DNA of 64,000 nucleotides from Hysterium pulicare CBS 123377 (lineage: Eukaryota > Ascomycota > Dothideomycetes > Hysteriales > Hysteriaceae): positions 124,001 to 188,000 of the forward strand of contig AJFK01000180.1 in assembly GCA_000467715.1 (NCBI GenBank). The letters run 5' to 3'. The notes below the pieces were generated by a model. It was not told the DNA's origin, did no database searches, and saw nothing but the letters and a program-made list of their open reading frames with translations. Shown in pieces: positions 34,901 through 46,358 of the stretch (its first letter is position 1; every line of letters starts with the position of its first letter). The translations under genes were made by a program, and so were the position numbers.

Positions 34901-37841
34901 ATGAAATTCCCAGCTCCTCCAGGCGTTGGACCTCTTCGTCGAATAACACGCGCTCTCCGCCGGAGTCTCCCTCCTTTCAACTTTATTACGATACACTACC
35001 TATACTTTGTTGGGACATGTCTGTTGGGTGCTATAATCTTCTGGGGCGCCTCTACGCCCGCGAGGAGCGTAGATTTCACGGATTCGCTCTTCTTGGTTGT
35101 TAGCGCCATGACGTTAGCGTGAGTGATCTCAATCTTTATCTCATAAGGCGCCGTGGCATCGCCTAGTCATAAGTATCAGAAGCATAGGCCGCATATATTT
35201 GTCACCAACCATCTGACCGGAACCAGGACGGTTAAGAGAAAGTCTTAGTTCAATTGATGGCTCGTCAGCTTTGATCAGTAGTGCTGATAGGTTTTAGAGG
35301 CTTGAATACGGTAAACCTCTCGACCCTAAATACGTTCCAGCAATTTATGCTTTTCGTGCTCCTTATGCTTGGCTCCGCCATTTTTGTATCCGCATTTGTA
35401 GTCCATGTCCGAAAAAAAGCATTTGAAAGGAAGTTTAATTACATAGTTGAGGAACGTCGAAGGTCAAACGAACGGTCAAGGAGCAGACACCGGACTTCAT
35501 TATCTCTTGTCAGACGCCTGTCCATGAGCTTCTCTAGATCAGACAACAGAGCTGCGATGGTCAGTGAGCCAGTGCATAGCGCCGATACAGATGAAACGAA
35601 ACAAGGATCAATGAATGGATCTGGCCAAGGCAAAGAGCAGAGTCAGAACAAGGAACTTATCAATTCGGAAAGCATTGAGCCTCAAGGACAGCCTGGGGTC
35701 CTAGAGAGCGGTTCCAATGAAAAGCCCATTGACAATAGGACCGGTCCATCTACTCAGCCAACAGCATCAGGAATCATCAGCGACACTCAACAATCTGACA
35801 TTGTTTTACCTGACTCAAAATCACTTCGACGACAAAAGCGTACCATCACGTACCAAAGCGAAAATGGTGATTCAATCACAGTTGATCCTGATGAGTCCGC
35901 TATTGACGACAGTAATCCACCCGAACACGTCACCTTCGGTCCAGACACGTATTTCCGTATGGTTCATTCCATCGACAGAAGTCCATCTAGACACAATCAC
36001 CATCGTTTTCTCTCCATGCAGGGCATCGGTGCCAATTCTAACGTTAGTGTAAGGCTCCGGCCGTCGTCCCAAGCAACTAGTCAGAGTGAACCGCTCCCTG
36101 AACCCCCTGGCGATCCAACCAAGCAAGATCTGCATTTCCCGTCGTCCGGGTACATCTCACGCAATTCTCAGTTTCATCATCTAACAAAGGCGGAGAGGGA
36201 GGAACTCGGGGGTTGCGAATATCGGGCAATACAGTTTCTGGCCTGGGTCGTCCCAATCTATTTTTTTCTTTGGCAGTTTCTTGGATGTCTAGGCCTCGGA
36301 GCTTATGTCGCGAATAACAGAGCCTCAACAACTTTGCAGAACGGGTTGAACCCATGGTATGTTTATCTCATTATAGAATATCTAATAGCGCTCGTACATA
36401 CCTTTTTATGCGTGTCTACGATTTGCCATTTTCTTCAAGTTTTCATTTTCATCTCAAAGCGTGAAAACATTCTCTCTCTATCGCACTTGGCTTAGGGCTA
36501 CGTCGTTTGCGTTGCTCAAGGAAAGAGAATATCTTTGTTCCTCTCTTCGAAAGCTCTGGATAATGTCAGAATTGTGCGCACAATGCTAACCATGATACAC
36601 AGGTGGGTCGGTGCCTTCAATGCCGTGTCCGCATTCAATAACTCGGGTATGAGCTTGCTCGATGCAAACATGGTGGCTTTCCAAACTTCGGTCTACATGC
36701 TTCTTACCATGGGACTCTTGATCCTTGCTGGAAACACTTGTTATCCTATATTCCTTCGACTTATAGTGTGGACAATTCTTAGAACACTACCGGACGACGG
36801 GCGATGGGCTGCGTCACGAAAGACTTTACAGTTTCTCTTGGATCATCCCAGGAGATGTTACACTAATCTATTCCCTTCACAGCATACATGGTGGCTCCTT
36901 TTCTCTGTTATATGTCTCAACGGCGTTGATTGGGCCGCATTTGAGATCTTGAATGTGAGTTGCGTTTTCCCTCATTGTCACTTGACCCAGAATGCAGGAT
37001 ATGGCTCTCCGTGTATCAGAAGCTAACCCACAAGTCATCTAGATCGGCAATAGAGCCATCACATCCCTTCCAGACAGAATTGAAGTTATAGATGGTCTCT
37101 TCCAAGCCATTGCCGTTCGCAGCGGTGGCTTCTACGTCGTCACGATTTCCAATGTACGCATAAGCCTCCAGGTCCTCTACGTGGTCATGATGTACATAAG
37201 CGTCTATCCCGTCGTCATCACCATGCGAAACTCCAACGGTAAGGACCTCCCCAATCTCCACATCAAAGCCTTCACGCAGTTAATTTCCCGAATAATCTAA
37301 CGTATTATGTATAGTCTACGAGGAACGGAGTCTGGGAATTTACGCAGATGACCCTAGTTACGAAGCCAGAGCCTCTTCATCCGCGCCCAAAATCTTTAGC
37401 AAAATCCGCCGCCAACTCACCGGCGAACCCTTCGAACAAACAAAATCCTACTTCGTGCGCCAACAACTCCGCGCCCAACTGGCACACGACCTCTGGTGGA
37501 TCGTACTCGCCGTTTTCCTCATCATGATCATCGAAGGTTCATCCTTTGAATCCAATCCCGCCGTATTCTCCGTCTTCAACGTCGTCTTCGAAGTTGTGTC
37601 CGGTTATGGATGTGTAGGTATCAGTGTCGGGTTGCCGGACAAGGCGTACAGCTTTTGTGGCGCATGGCATAAGTTGAGTAAATTGATTCTGTGTGCGGTC
37701 ATGATTAGGGGCCGTCACAGGGGTTTGCCGGTTGCGATTGATAAAGCGGTGTTGTTGCCTGGGGAGGAGTTGCATCAGGCCGAGGAGGAAGATGCGCAGA
37801 TTAGGATGGAGAGAACGATGAGTAGGGGACGAGTTGTGTAA
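34901..37841 (+). CDS. TRK1: TRK-type high-affinity potassium transporter
   Basis: Exons 34901-35118, 35298-36356, 36603-36954, 37043-37238 and 37315-37841 join in phase to 783 residues. Four membrane-pore-membrane units are visible through their pore loops: SAMTLAGLNTVN (across intron 1), AVSAFNNSGMSLLD, AIAVRSGGFYVVTIS and SGYGCVGISVG. Each carries the Gly of the K+ selectivity filter or its usual substitute. A long hydrophilic, Ser/Arg-rich cytosolic loop (about residues 115-375) separates units one and two, as in fungal Trk1. The protein sits in the plasma membrane and takes up K+ with influence on membrane potential. Intron 2 (246 nt) and intron 1 (179 nt) are long, but the joins NGLNPW|WVGAFNAVSAF and TLA|GLNTVN leave no doubt. 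The loop is likely a target for phosphorylation. Confidence 0.95.
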
Positions 37842-40800
37842 GGGGCTTCGAGCGACTACGATAGTTAGCTTTGTTCTGTTCAATGTGAAGATTGTTGAAT
37901 GCAAAGGTTAATAGTAAGGTATAAAATGAAGAAAAAATTATCTGGAAGAGAGACAGTGGCGTTGTCATGTTGTGCGTTATTTGAAATTGGTTTGTGCTCG
38001 GGATCGTGATCGATGCTGTGGCGAATGAGTCGCTCCGTACAAATCATTTTCGTCTCACCGCTCCGAATCCATCACCCTATATCAGAATGCGTGCAGTGTG
38101 ATCCAGCGTGTTCTATTCGCTCTAGATTCATTCACGTACCTTATTTTACGCATCATCATGACCGTTTGACGACATCTATGGTGGCAGTCTGCCCTCGCTT
38201 TTGATTGCAAGCCATGACGTCCTCCCCTTACGGCGACAACTTCGACGCCCCTCACCTTTTCGCCACCCACCATTCTCCTCCCAAATTCCTATCCACAGAA
38301 AAGTCGCGAGTCTGCCACAGCACGTAGCCGTCAAAGGACCGAAGCCATGGTTCATAATCCATCAATCTCCGTGACATACCCTGCCAACAACGGTCCAACA
38401 AGACAACCTCCCGCAAATGCCCACCTGTTAACATGTTCCTCCCATGCCCACCATTAGGGTCTATTTCCTGCTCTTTCTCCTCGACGTCCCCAGAGGTATC
38501 GGCCATGATTGGATATAATGCACGCGTTCGAGGAATACCGATGAAGCTGGGTAACGCACGTACCAGTCTTCTGTCTCCAAAGGATTGCCTCTCGAAACCC
38601 TAACAGGCACACGACGGACATGCTAAAGCAAACCCCATGCAGCCGGATGGTATGGCCCGCAACGGTCCATCATGTCCCTAACAAGTGGAGCGCTGTTGGA
38701 AGGGAGGATGAACAGTAGAAATTAGAGAGAGGACGCTTCCGCTTGCCAATGAGACGTGCTATCATTACGAATTACCAGGATGCTATCCAATGCTGCCATC
38801 AGCGAACCTCGAATGAGAAAGCCAATAGAGGTAGAGAGGCGACGGTATGATCACAAAATGGAAGGACTGATGGAAGACGCGTTGTAAGGGCCGCCGAGAC
38901 AAGGACGTATTTCGTTTAACATGAGCGGGCTCTGACAAGCAGCGATACCTTTATCACGATCGCGACATTGTGTAACGATTGACGATGCAGTATCTTTCTT
39001 AGCGTTCAAATGTGCTGAGGTCTGAGACAGCTCTACTACGTTGAGGTCACGTTATCAGATTCTCACGATGATCATCAATCTGCAGCATCGCAGCCTGCTT
39101 TTTCACCAATGCGAGACGGAGGAGGATGTCGATGCCGACGAGGGTAGGAGCCATTCCAAAATTGGCGTTGTACCTATGATCCCCGAAGACTTTACCATAA
39201 ATGGGGCAATAAGAATGTCTGCACTCATTCCAAGACCTACAGATCCCATCGTTTGGTCTCATTCCCTTGTGGTATTGTATGTCTTAAGAGTGCTATTCCG
39301 ACGGCCCGCCTGTGAGACATCAGCTCTGCGAGGAAGCTAGAAGCTAGAAACAAGGCACAATTGCTGCAGAGGTAGCTTGCGAATACGGCACCACGACAAG
39401 AACAGCACAACTGGATCCAATATAGAGCGCAATAGTAGCACTGAGAAGTGCAAGAAGACCGATTCGGAGGGACGACCGACGAGGGGAGTTTTCTCAGCTA
39501 GCCAGCCGCCAGGAGAGTGGTACTGTAGGGATCGCAACGATATTCCACTGCCAAACGTTAAGGATCAGGAATGTCTATGAGAGCGACGAGCGCTGATCGA
39601 GATGGAGACTGACCGTTCCTAGAGCTCCTTAAATTCTCCTTTGCAAAGCATGTGGTGCGGAGGCATTACTTGCTACGGGGGCACCAGCTGTTGCGCTTGT
39701 TGCCAGACCTGTAGAGTTCCTCTGGAGGCATGTTCTGGAAATTGTTTGAACAAGCTGTTGCTCATTAAGGCGGGCCTTTGTTACGACAACACCGTGGACA
39801 CTCTCCTTTCTGGGTGCGCAGGTCAAAGAGAATGGAATGATAGAGGACATCACTGCTTGGAGAAGCATATCCTGAAGACATCCTCGGACAGCGCATGTCT
39901 TACAACCTATCTACGAGAGATACTCGGTAGGCGCGTTCAGAACTGTTTGGTCTGCAGATGATGTGAAGAATGAAAGAACAATGACAAGCTGACTCGGCGT
40001 AGCAGATAATTACCACAATATTCGTACACTCGGCCAAAAATGCCGTTCCAATGAAGAACGGGTCCAAGCTGAGGCAATGTAACGCCCACGGCCAAAGTAC
40101 CCGTACGAAATACCTACGCACCATGTAAAGATTCAATGAAATGTATTACGCAGTACAGTAAACACACGTTACGACCAAAGATATTGCTCAAGGTATAGAC
40201 CAGCTAGATAATCGATATTTGATCGAGTTTTGACAACATTGAGAGCCATACCGGATGAGTGTATACTACTGCTAAGTGGATGCGCGCATGTTGCTTGCAA
40301 ATACTTGTAAAGGTCATTCAAGTAATAGAGCACGTAAGTCTCATGGCTTCAACAATTAATCGTGAGCGTCGTAACCTGTGGCTCTAGGATGTGTCCGCCC
40401 CTCTTAACTCCGGGGCTAGGAGTCTACAAAGAACTTTGGACCCTTAAATGTCATTAAAGCCAGCTGCCCTCGTTAAGCCTATTAAGGAGGCACTTGCACG
40501 TACTGTCTTCATTGTTGTCAAAAAAGTTCAGGTTTAGAAGCAACACCCGCCCACTCCTACTAAGTACGCGGTGACCGAAGGTGCCGCCACCGGTACACGT
40601 ACAAAACAACAATTGACCACATCATCATTGGAAAGCCTCTGCTCGTTTCGGCGGTTCGGCAAGCCGTCGTCAATAATACTACATACCTTCACTCCCGACC
40701 GGTATGATCCCTTCCGTCCTGGCCTCCCGAGCCACTGGCCACTCCAGTGTACATCTGACTTCCTTTTCAGGTAACTCTTTTGGGTTCTGTTGATTCCGGT

Positions 40801-42737
40801 CGGTCTCCCAACCCGACGAATCACATTTCTCGATACACCTTCTATGATCACTCACTCCACCCTACCTATTGAATTGGAATGAAAGGGTTCGTTCCGGACG
40901 CCCACGCCGGTTTATTAGGAGCTTTCTATTCAGCCGTGGCATATTTGCAGCCTCAGGTGTCTTTAAAGACTTGAAACTGTCTGACGATTTCCATCAGCTT
41001 GTCTTTGGACAAGGAGAGACTTCTCTGGCCTCATCATTTACTGCTTTCCCACGTTCAATCCCTAGGAGTATGCAACGGGCAAGAAAAACCAGAGACCAAA
41101 AATTAATTTTATACTGATCAAAGTAGCCTAGCAGCCTTCTTAATGCCTGACGGGAAGAGCTGCTACCGTATCATATCATCTCATTGAACTGTGCTAAGCC
41201 CAAAAAGGCAAGGGAATAGGAAAGTCTCATCAATTTTCCCTCTCAAATAATTCAGTCAGGCTGTGGTCGGACGAGTAGGTCATTTACAAGTGTGTGAAGT
41301 CTGGGTGTTAGCAGAGCTCTACAAATGGGTATATTCGACGTAAATCTGGAGGGGGACCGTCGTGAACTCGGACAAAGTAGGCGCGGGGCAAATAAGGGGT
41401 CCAATGCCAGCCAATGGGATCTTGAACTGCCATGGTGGGAAACAAAAACTTCCCCATGTGTCACTAGATGCCGGTCCTGGAAACCCGATGGTTGCGCCAT
41501 GGTGATCAGTTCCGGACAGCGACTTTGCCATGGGGGCAGCGAAATATGGAGATTTTTGCGAGAACGGAATTTTTTGATTCGCTCCCGGGAGCAGGCCCCG
41601 AGTATGACGGGTTTTGTACGTATTGAACTGCCTTTCTGCGACGGGCTCTGAAATGAAAAGCAAGGCGAGTACGGCTTTGTTGTAGGGCTTTCGTAATGGG
41701 TGTGTCGTGTTTGTATTACCCGGGAACACTTGTGTCTCGGGAGACACTTTTTCACACCGCGGACTTTGTCAGAACATCGTCACAATGCAATAATATTTTT
41801 TTGCAAAGGCCAATAGGTGCCTTCTGAAGCCCTACTCTTTTTGGTCTGATTTGTTTTTGCTCCTTCGTTACTGCATTGTGCTACATGACTCCGAAGACTG
41901 TCTCACATGGTTCAGCGCGCGCTTCCGAGGTTACGACTCCCCTTGATCCCATTTGTATCCTTGACGTTCGTATATTTGTGATAAAAGCTTTACCGGATGC
42001 TCTTGTTGATGAGGACTACCTCGTGATATGTCTGCTATACTGGAGAAAGACCTGTTTTAGTAGCTAGTTGACACTCGATTATCATCTGTGTAGACTTGCT
42101 GACAATCAATCAATCCGGATTAGTTACGCCTAGCATTCACTAGAACACTTCTCGTCTCATAGGGCAACGATCCCACAGACTCTGTTTCCACAAAGACATA
42201 TCCGCCAATCTATATGATGATGGGATACAATGGAAAGGAGGTGGTGGAGGGAATGGAATGGAATCAAGTCCTTCTGCCAAAGGTGCATCTCAGAAGTGAG
42301 ATAACCTTACAAGACTATCCTACGTGTCGATACGATGTCAAGGTACAACGGAGCGGTCGCGGCTTAAGTCAAACTATTATTCAAACAGCTCGAGAGCTTT
42401 GTGTCTGCATGTTAGGTGGTCACGTCGCTATATAATCCGAAAAGAACATTGTGCACGTAAAGTGTTTTACCACATACTTCGCCGGAGAACATCGTGAGTT
42501 TCCAATGAGTGATGGAGGAGGTTGCTCTCTAATGGCACATTATCAACGAATACTGAAATCCCGTAGGGCAATCTGAACTGTATAAATAGATGGTGTCAGA
42601 CGGTGTTCAGTTCTTCTCATCAGCACTCGCTACATCTTTCAACTTTCAACAACTTTTACACAACTAATACACTCCTTAAACCCCCTTCAAATATTCCAGA
42701 ATCTGCAAGCCTGTTCCAACAAAACCAAACCGCAACA
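37842..42737. other. Gene-poor region of about 4.9 kb
   Basis: No convincing gene was found. The longest frames (for example 41252-41755 -, 39641-39961 +, 40534-40851 -) overlap others and show no family resemblance. An 84-codon frame at 38252-38506 (-) starting MADTSGDVEEKEQE reads somewhat protein-like and ends beside a possible GTGAGG donor, but no matching exon was found. No terminal repeats or transposase motifs were recognised. The right end holds the promoter of the first SprT-like gene. Confidence 0.45.
42581..42588 (+). promoter_or_regulatory. TATA box of the first SprT-like gene
   Basis: A perfect tataaata word lies 150 bases before the chosen ATG at 42738, followed by a CA/CT-rich leader (catcagcactcgctacatc onward). 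This is one of the clearest core-promoter words in the window and supports an expressed gene. The distance implies a leader of roughly 115-125 nt. Confidence 0.6.
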
Positions 42738-44117
42738 ATGTCATTCATCCCACTTTCGGAGCACATTCAACAGGACATAAACGACGCCATGGAACCGATG
42801 ACCCCGACCTTCGGAGAACCATCTACAATGCGCCGGGAGCGCCTGTGTAGGCGTTTTGTAGACCCAGATCGAGTTTTCGGGTCTGATATGCCGGCACCTG
42901 CTGAAGGACAACCTGTCGGCTTTACCGCCGTTAATCAAGAAACGACTGTCGTAAACCCCTTCCTAACTCTTCCTCGGGATACCGAAATGAACGAGGAGGA
43001 GGATCAAGAGATACCGATGGCTAGCCCGAATGCTACTGACCCTGTGGAAGGCTGCATTGCCACTAACCCTGTGGAAGGCTGCATTGCCACTAATCCTGTG
43101 GAAGGCTGCGCTGCCACTAATCCTGAGGAAGGCTGCATTGCTACTAACCCTCCCTCGTGCGGGGGTAATGCAGTTGAGGCTACTCCTGACCACCGTCTAA
43201 AGAAATCCAAGCGAACCGACGCGAAGTCTACCCTAGACACAGTCATCAAGACCGAGCGTAAGCGGTATAACATGCGTCGTTCCACGTATGAACAACACCC
43301 ACTCGTCGTCGCCTACTATCAACAAGGTTTCATTCCGGCTAACGTACAGGAACTCTCGCAAGTCGTCAAGGCTTGCAATGTCGCATGCACATGCGACGAA
43401 TGTGACAAGAAGGCGTATAAAAACGCCCGATGGCACAAGCAAATTGTCGTTGGCCCTAATGGGCTTCCGATAGTGACCATGGGCGTCGCAGGTACGCACG
43501 ACACACTGTACCTTGCTCGAAAGGCAATTGAGTACTTCGATCGTCCTGTACAAGAGTTCAATGAGGTCCAGCAGGCTGCTGTTCAGCGCTTGAATGAGCT
43601 TGTAATGGACCTAGGTAATGGACCAGCGTCGCGGTCATCCGTGTTCAAGGCATCACTGATCCTCGACTTCTTGCGTGCGTTCAACGATGTCTTCTTCATG
43701 AGCGCTATGAAGTTCGAATTCGATTGGGCAAACGCAAATATGCCTCCTGGTAGCGGAATCTCGGCCTACCATCCTGACGGAACTGCCACCTTCCGCATTG
43801 TCATGTGCGCAGGCTCCTGGCAGCCTACTTGTGGGTCGAAATCTCCCGACCGCTTGGGTGCGCTTCTGCATGAGGCCCTCCATTGCTTCCTGTACCAATT
43901 CGCTTGCAAAGACTGCAAGACGGAGCACAACAACATTGGTGTAGGGCATGGTAGGGCATGGCAAATGGTCGCCTCCAAGATCGAGCAGGCCTGCCGAGAC
44001 TTGTTGGGCTTTCACGTTGATCTAGGTACGTTCGAGGGTATACAGCGTGACGTGGGTGTTGACAAGGCTCAACTCCCAAGCATCCATGACCTTGAAGAGT
44101 ACAACTTTCTTACTTGA
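42738..44117 (+). CDS. SprT-like zinc metalloprotease with N-terminal nonapeptide repeats
   Basis: Intronless, 459 residues from ATG 42738, chosen for its cAAcaATG context behind a TATA box; the frame is open up to an ATG at 42603. Order: acidic, disordered N-terminus; four tandem copies of a D/NPVEGCIAT unit at residues 101-136; a basic stretch (LKKSKRTDAK); the cysteine motif CTCDECDKK; then a SprT-like domain with HEALH at 378-382 and GHGRAW with His404. The pattern HExxH followed by GHG is that of Spartan/Wss1-type peptidases, where the three His bind zinc and Glu is catalytic. Known SprT proteins cut proteins crosslinked to DNA; whether this one does is unknown, as no PCNA- or SUMO-binding motif was seen. 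A diverged paralogue follows in tandem. Confidence 0.8.
   Translation: MSFIPLSEHIQQDINDAMEPMTPTFGEPSTMRRERLCRRFVDPDRVFGSDMPAPAEGQPVGFTAVNQETTVVNPFLTLPRDTEMNEEEDQEIPMASPNATDPVEGCIATNPVEGCIATNPVEGCAATNPEEGCIATNPPSCGGNAVEATPDHRLKKSKRTDAKSTLDTVIKTERKRYNMRRSTYEQHPLVVAYYQQGFIPANVQELSQVVKACNVACTCDECDKKAYKNARWHKQIVVGPNGLPIVTMGVAGTHDTLYLARKAIEYFDRPVQEFNEVQQAAVQRLNELVMDLGNGPASRSSVFKASLILDFLRAFNDVFFMSAMKFEFDWANANMPPGSGISAYHPDGTATFRIVMCAGSWQPTCGSKSPDRLGALLHEALHCFLYQFACKDCKTEHNNIGVGHGRAWQMVASKIEQACRDLLGFHVDLGTFEGIQRDVGVDKAQLPSIHDLEEYNFLT
43038..43145 (+). repeat. Four in-frame 27-bp tandem repeats inside the SprT-like gene
   Basis: Units at 43038-43064, 43065-43091, 43092-43118 and 43119-43145 differ at only a few bases and each codes a nonapeptide of the form (D/N)P(V/E)EG-C-(I/A)AT. 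Being a multiple of three, gain or loss of units would keep the frame. Each unit adds one Cys. Confidence 0.9.
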
Positions 44118-44873
44118 TAGGTAAGGATCGATGTTCTTTCGCGTGTGTAGTTCTGTAGAATTCAGCACCAGGTCTTCATTTTAGACGGGGATATTCGTTA
44201 TCCGTAGGTGTTTTCATTCTTACCTAACCTGTTAGTCTTGTATGGGGAATGAGGACCCCAAAACCTCAAATAGATTGAGAAATACAAAGTTCAAACCCCC
44301 TAATACAATGATCTCTTCATATGAAAAAGTGACGTGATACATGAGATAATCTACCAAATTGGGTAAGCAGAACGTAGGACGGTCGAAAACATATGAACTG
44401 AGCCGTGGAGACTGTCGCGATGAAGGCCAAGCAACTAATCTGATAGGTGACGGTGTCAACTTGAAGGACTTCCGCCCAGGAAAAAGATCATAGCAAATAA
44501 ACAATAGCAACGTGGATCAAGTGTTAAATGAAATGCCTGAGTGACGAAATTCTTTTCGGGTTGTGATCCTGACCTCAAAGGAAGATTGTGTCCAAGAGGA
44601 CATTGTTTTAGGTTAGAAACAAAGACTCGAGTGTCTACAAGTATGACATCAATAATGTGAGGGAAGACGCTGTTTCAGATGAGATGCCATGGACAAACTT
44701 GAGCAGATATAAGATGCAGATTGGCAAGGCATCAGCAAATGGAATCATTGCCTTCGCTCGTTGGTCGACGCTGTTGGCAACGTCATTTTCGAGCATTCCA
44801 TTGCTGCAACCACTCAAATTTGCATTGTTACTTCGACATCGATACGCAGTCATAAAGCCTACGTTAGACCACC
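44118..44873. other. Spacer between the two SprT-like genes
   Basis: About 0.75 kb. A 92-codon minus-strand frame at 44232-44510 has no family resemblance. It should hold the 3' flank of the first gene and the promoter of the second. Confidence 0.5.
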
Positions 44874-45805
44874 ATGTCTTCCGTTCCGCAACTGCACTTT
44901 ACAGATCCAGGGGCTGTCGAGGAGCTTGAGAAGTACGTCTGGATGAGAAACAAGGCTGGCACCTGTGACATGTGCGACCCCATGCCATATATCCGGTCTT
45001 TGCCTTCAGGTCGTCAGCAAGAAATACACCTACCTTTAACGTATAATCGCTACGACCGCTTAGTGAACGGAGTGCCACAACTTACTCCATCCGCCTACGG
45101 AGCGATGCATCTTGTGCGCCGCACCATAGAGTACAGTAGACGCGGAGATAGAAAAGAAAACTTGAATGATGCCCAGCTCATTGCTATTGACAAAATTCGA
45201 GCAGTGCAAGAAACGGAGGGCCGCTTTTCATTGTGGGAGAGACTGAACGACCTTAACGGCCGAACGGTCTCAGACAACAAAATAATCGAGCTCGCTGGTT
45301 TGTTCAGCGTATATTCTTTTTCGGCACCATGCAAGGTATCAAATTTCGATGGGTACATCCACTCGAACATGCTTTCGGAGAGTGTAACCTCGAGGAATCA
45401 AAACCAGTCATCAAGATGGATTTTATGGACTGGCGGGAGGAGGACTGGACGCCGCACTCTGACGTTAGGCGATTGCACCGTTTGAGCACTCTCCTACATG
45501 AACTCCTGCACGGCTTTTTGCAACTGCACGTACGTAAACGTTGTGTGTCGTATGATCGCGATGTCAATCCGTATGGCGGACACGGTAGAGCTTTTCAACG
45601 TATCGTCTTAGCAATAGAAGAGGTTTGCCCTCGATTCCTAGACTTCCAAGCCAACTTATTTCGCTTCGGAAGTCTGAGTGTGCATCAAGACGAGGCGAAT
45701 GGGACGGATCCGCCCAGTATCTGCGATCTCATGCACTACAAATTTCCATACGTTACCAGATTCTCCGGTGACGCTGAAGATGGGGAGGCTGGAGTGAAGA
45801 TTTGA
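44874..45805 (+). CDS. Second SprT-like metalloprotease gene, frame interrupted
   Basis: Tandem paralogue of the gene at 42738. From ATG 44874 the first frame carries the family cysteine motif (GTCDMCD) and the helical region (LRRTIEY-like LVRRTIEYSRRG, LNDAQLIAIDKIRAV). A second frame, ending at 45805, carries HELLH (starting at 45497) and GGHGRAF, so all zinc-site residues are present. The two frames meet near 45313-45325, at a short T run, and differ by one base; no intron of credible length fits (about 27 nt). Comparison with the first copy shows the region on both sides is homologous, so this is either a recently disabled gene or a miscalled homopolymer. It lacks the nonapeptide repeats and the long acidic N-terminus of its neighbour. 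Confidence 0.7.
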
Positions 45806-46358
45806 TGCAGATTGTCCTGAGGGAGCAAGTATTAGGTGACTGACCGCCATCGCCTTGAGGATGAGACGTGAGGTGGAAAAGGAGGGCTGCGTCATAATCT
45901 TAGAAAATGGAACCGGGCGGAAGGACTATACTCCGGGTAGATAGCACGTGCTGCGATTGCAACATTTTCACACTGTCATGTATGGGTAGATAGTGAATTT
46001 CATACGTGGTATTTGAATATCTAGGTAAATAGTAAACGATAGCGTGATATCTATTCCACAACTCGCTCCAAGCACCTCTTCAACAGCGTCGATCCAATTT
46101 ACTATCCAGCCATATGCCAATGCCCAAACTATAATCATCAAATCCAAACAAAGTTATGCGGCCATCCATTCTCTCATAAGGGGTATATATGCCACCATCA
46201 ACAAAAGAAACTAAACTCAAAAAACTCCTGGGTCATGCGAGATGAATGTAGCGCTATATCATACCAATACTCAAAGAAACTCACAAGCTCCGTCCCAGAC
46301 AAAACAAAAACAGTCTTTCATTAACGATAGTAGCGATATGCAGAAACAAGCAGTTGAT
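45806..46358. other. Non-coding, between convergent genes
   Basis: 3' flanks of the second SprT-like gene and of the minus-strand coiled-coil gene. Nothing else recognised. Confidence 0.5.
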
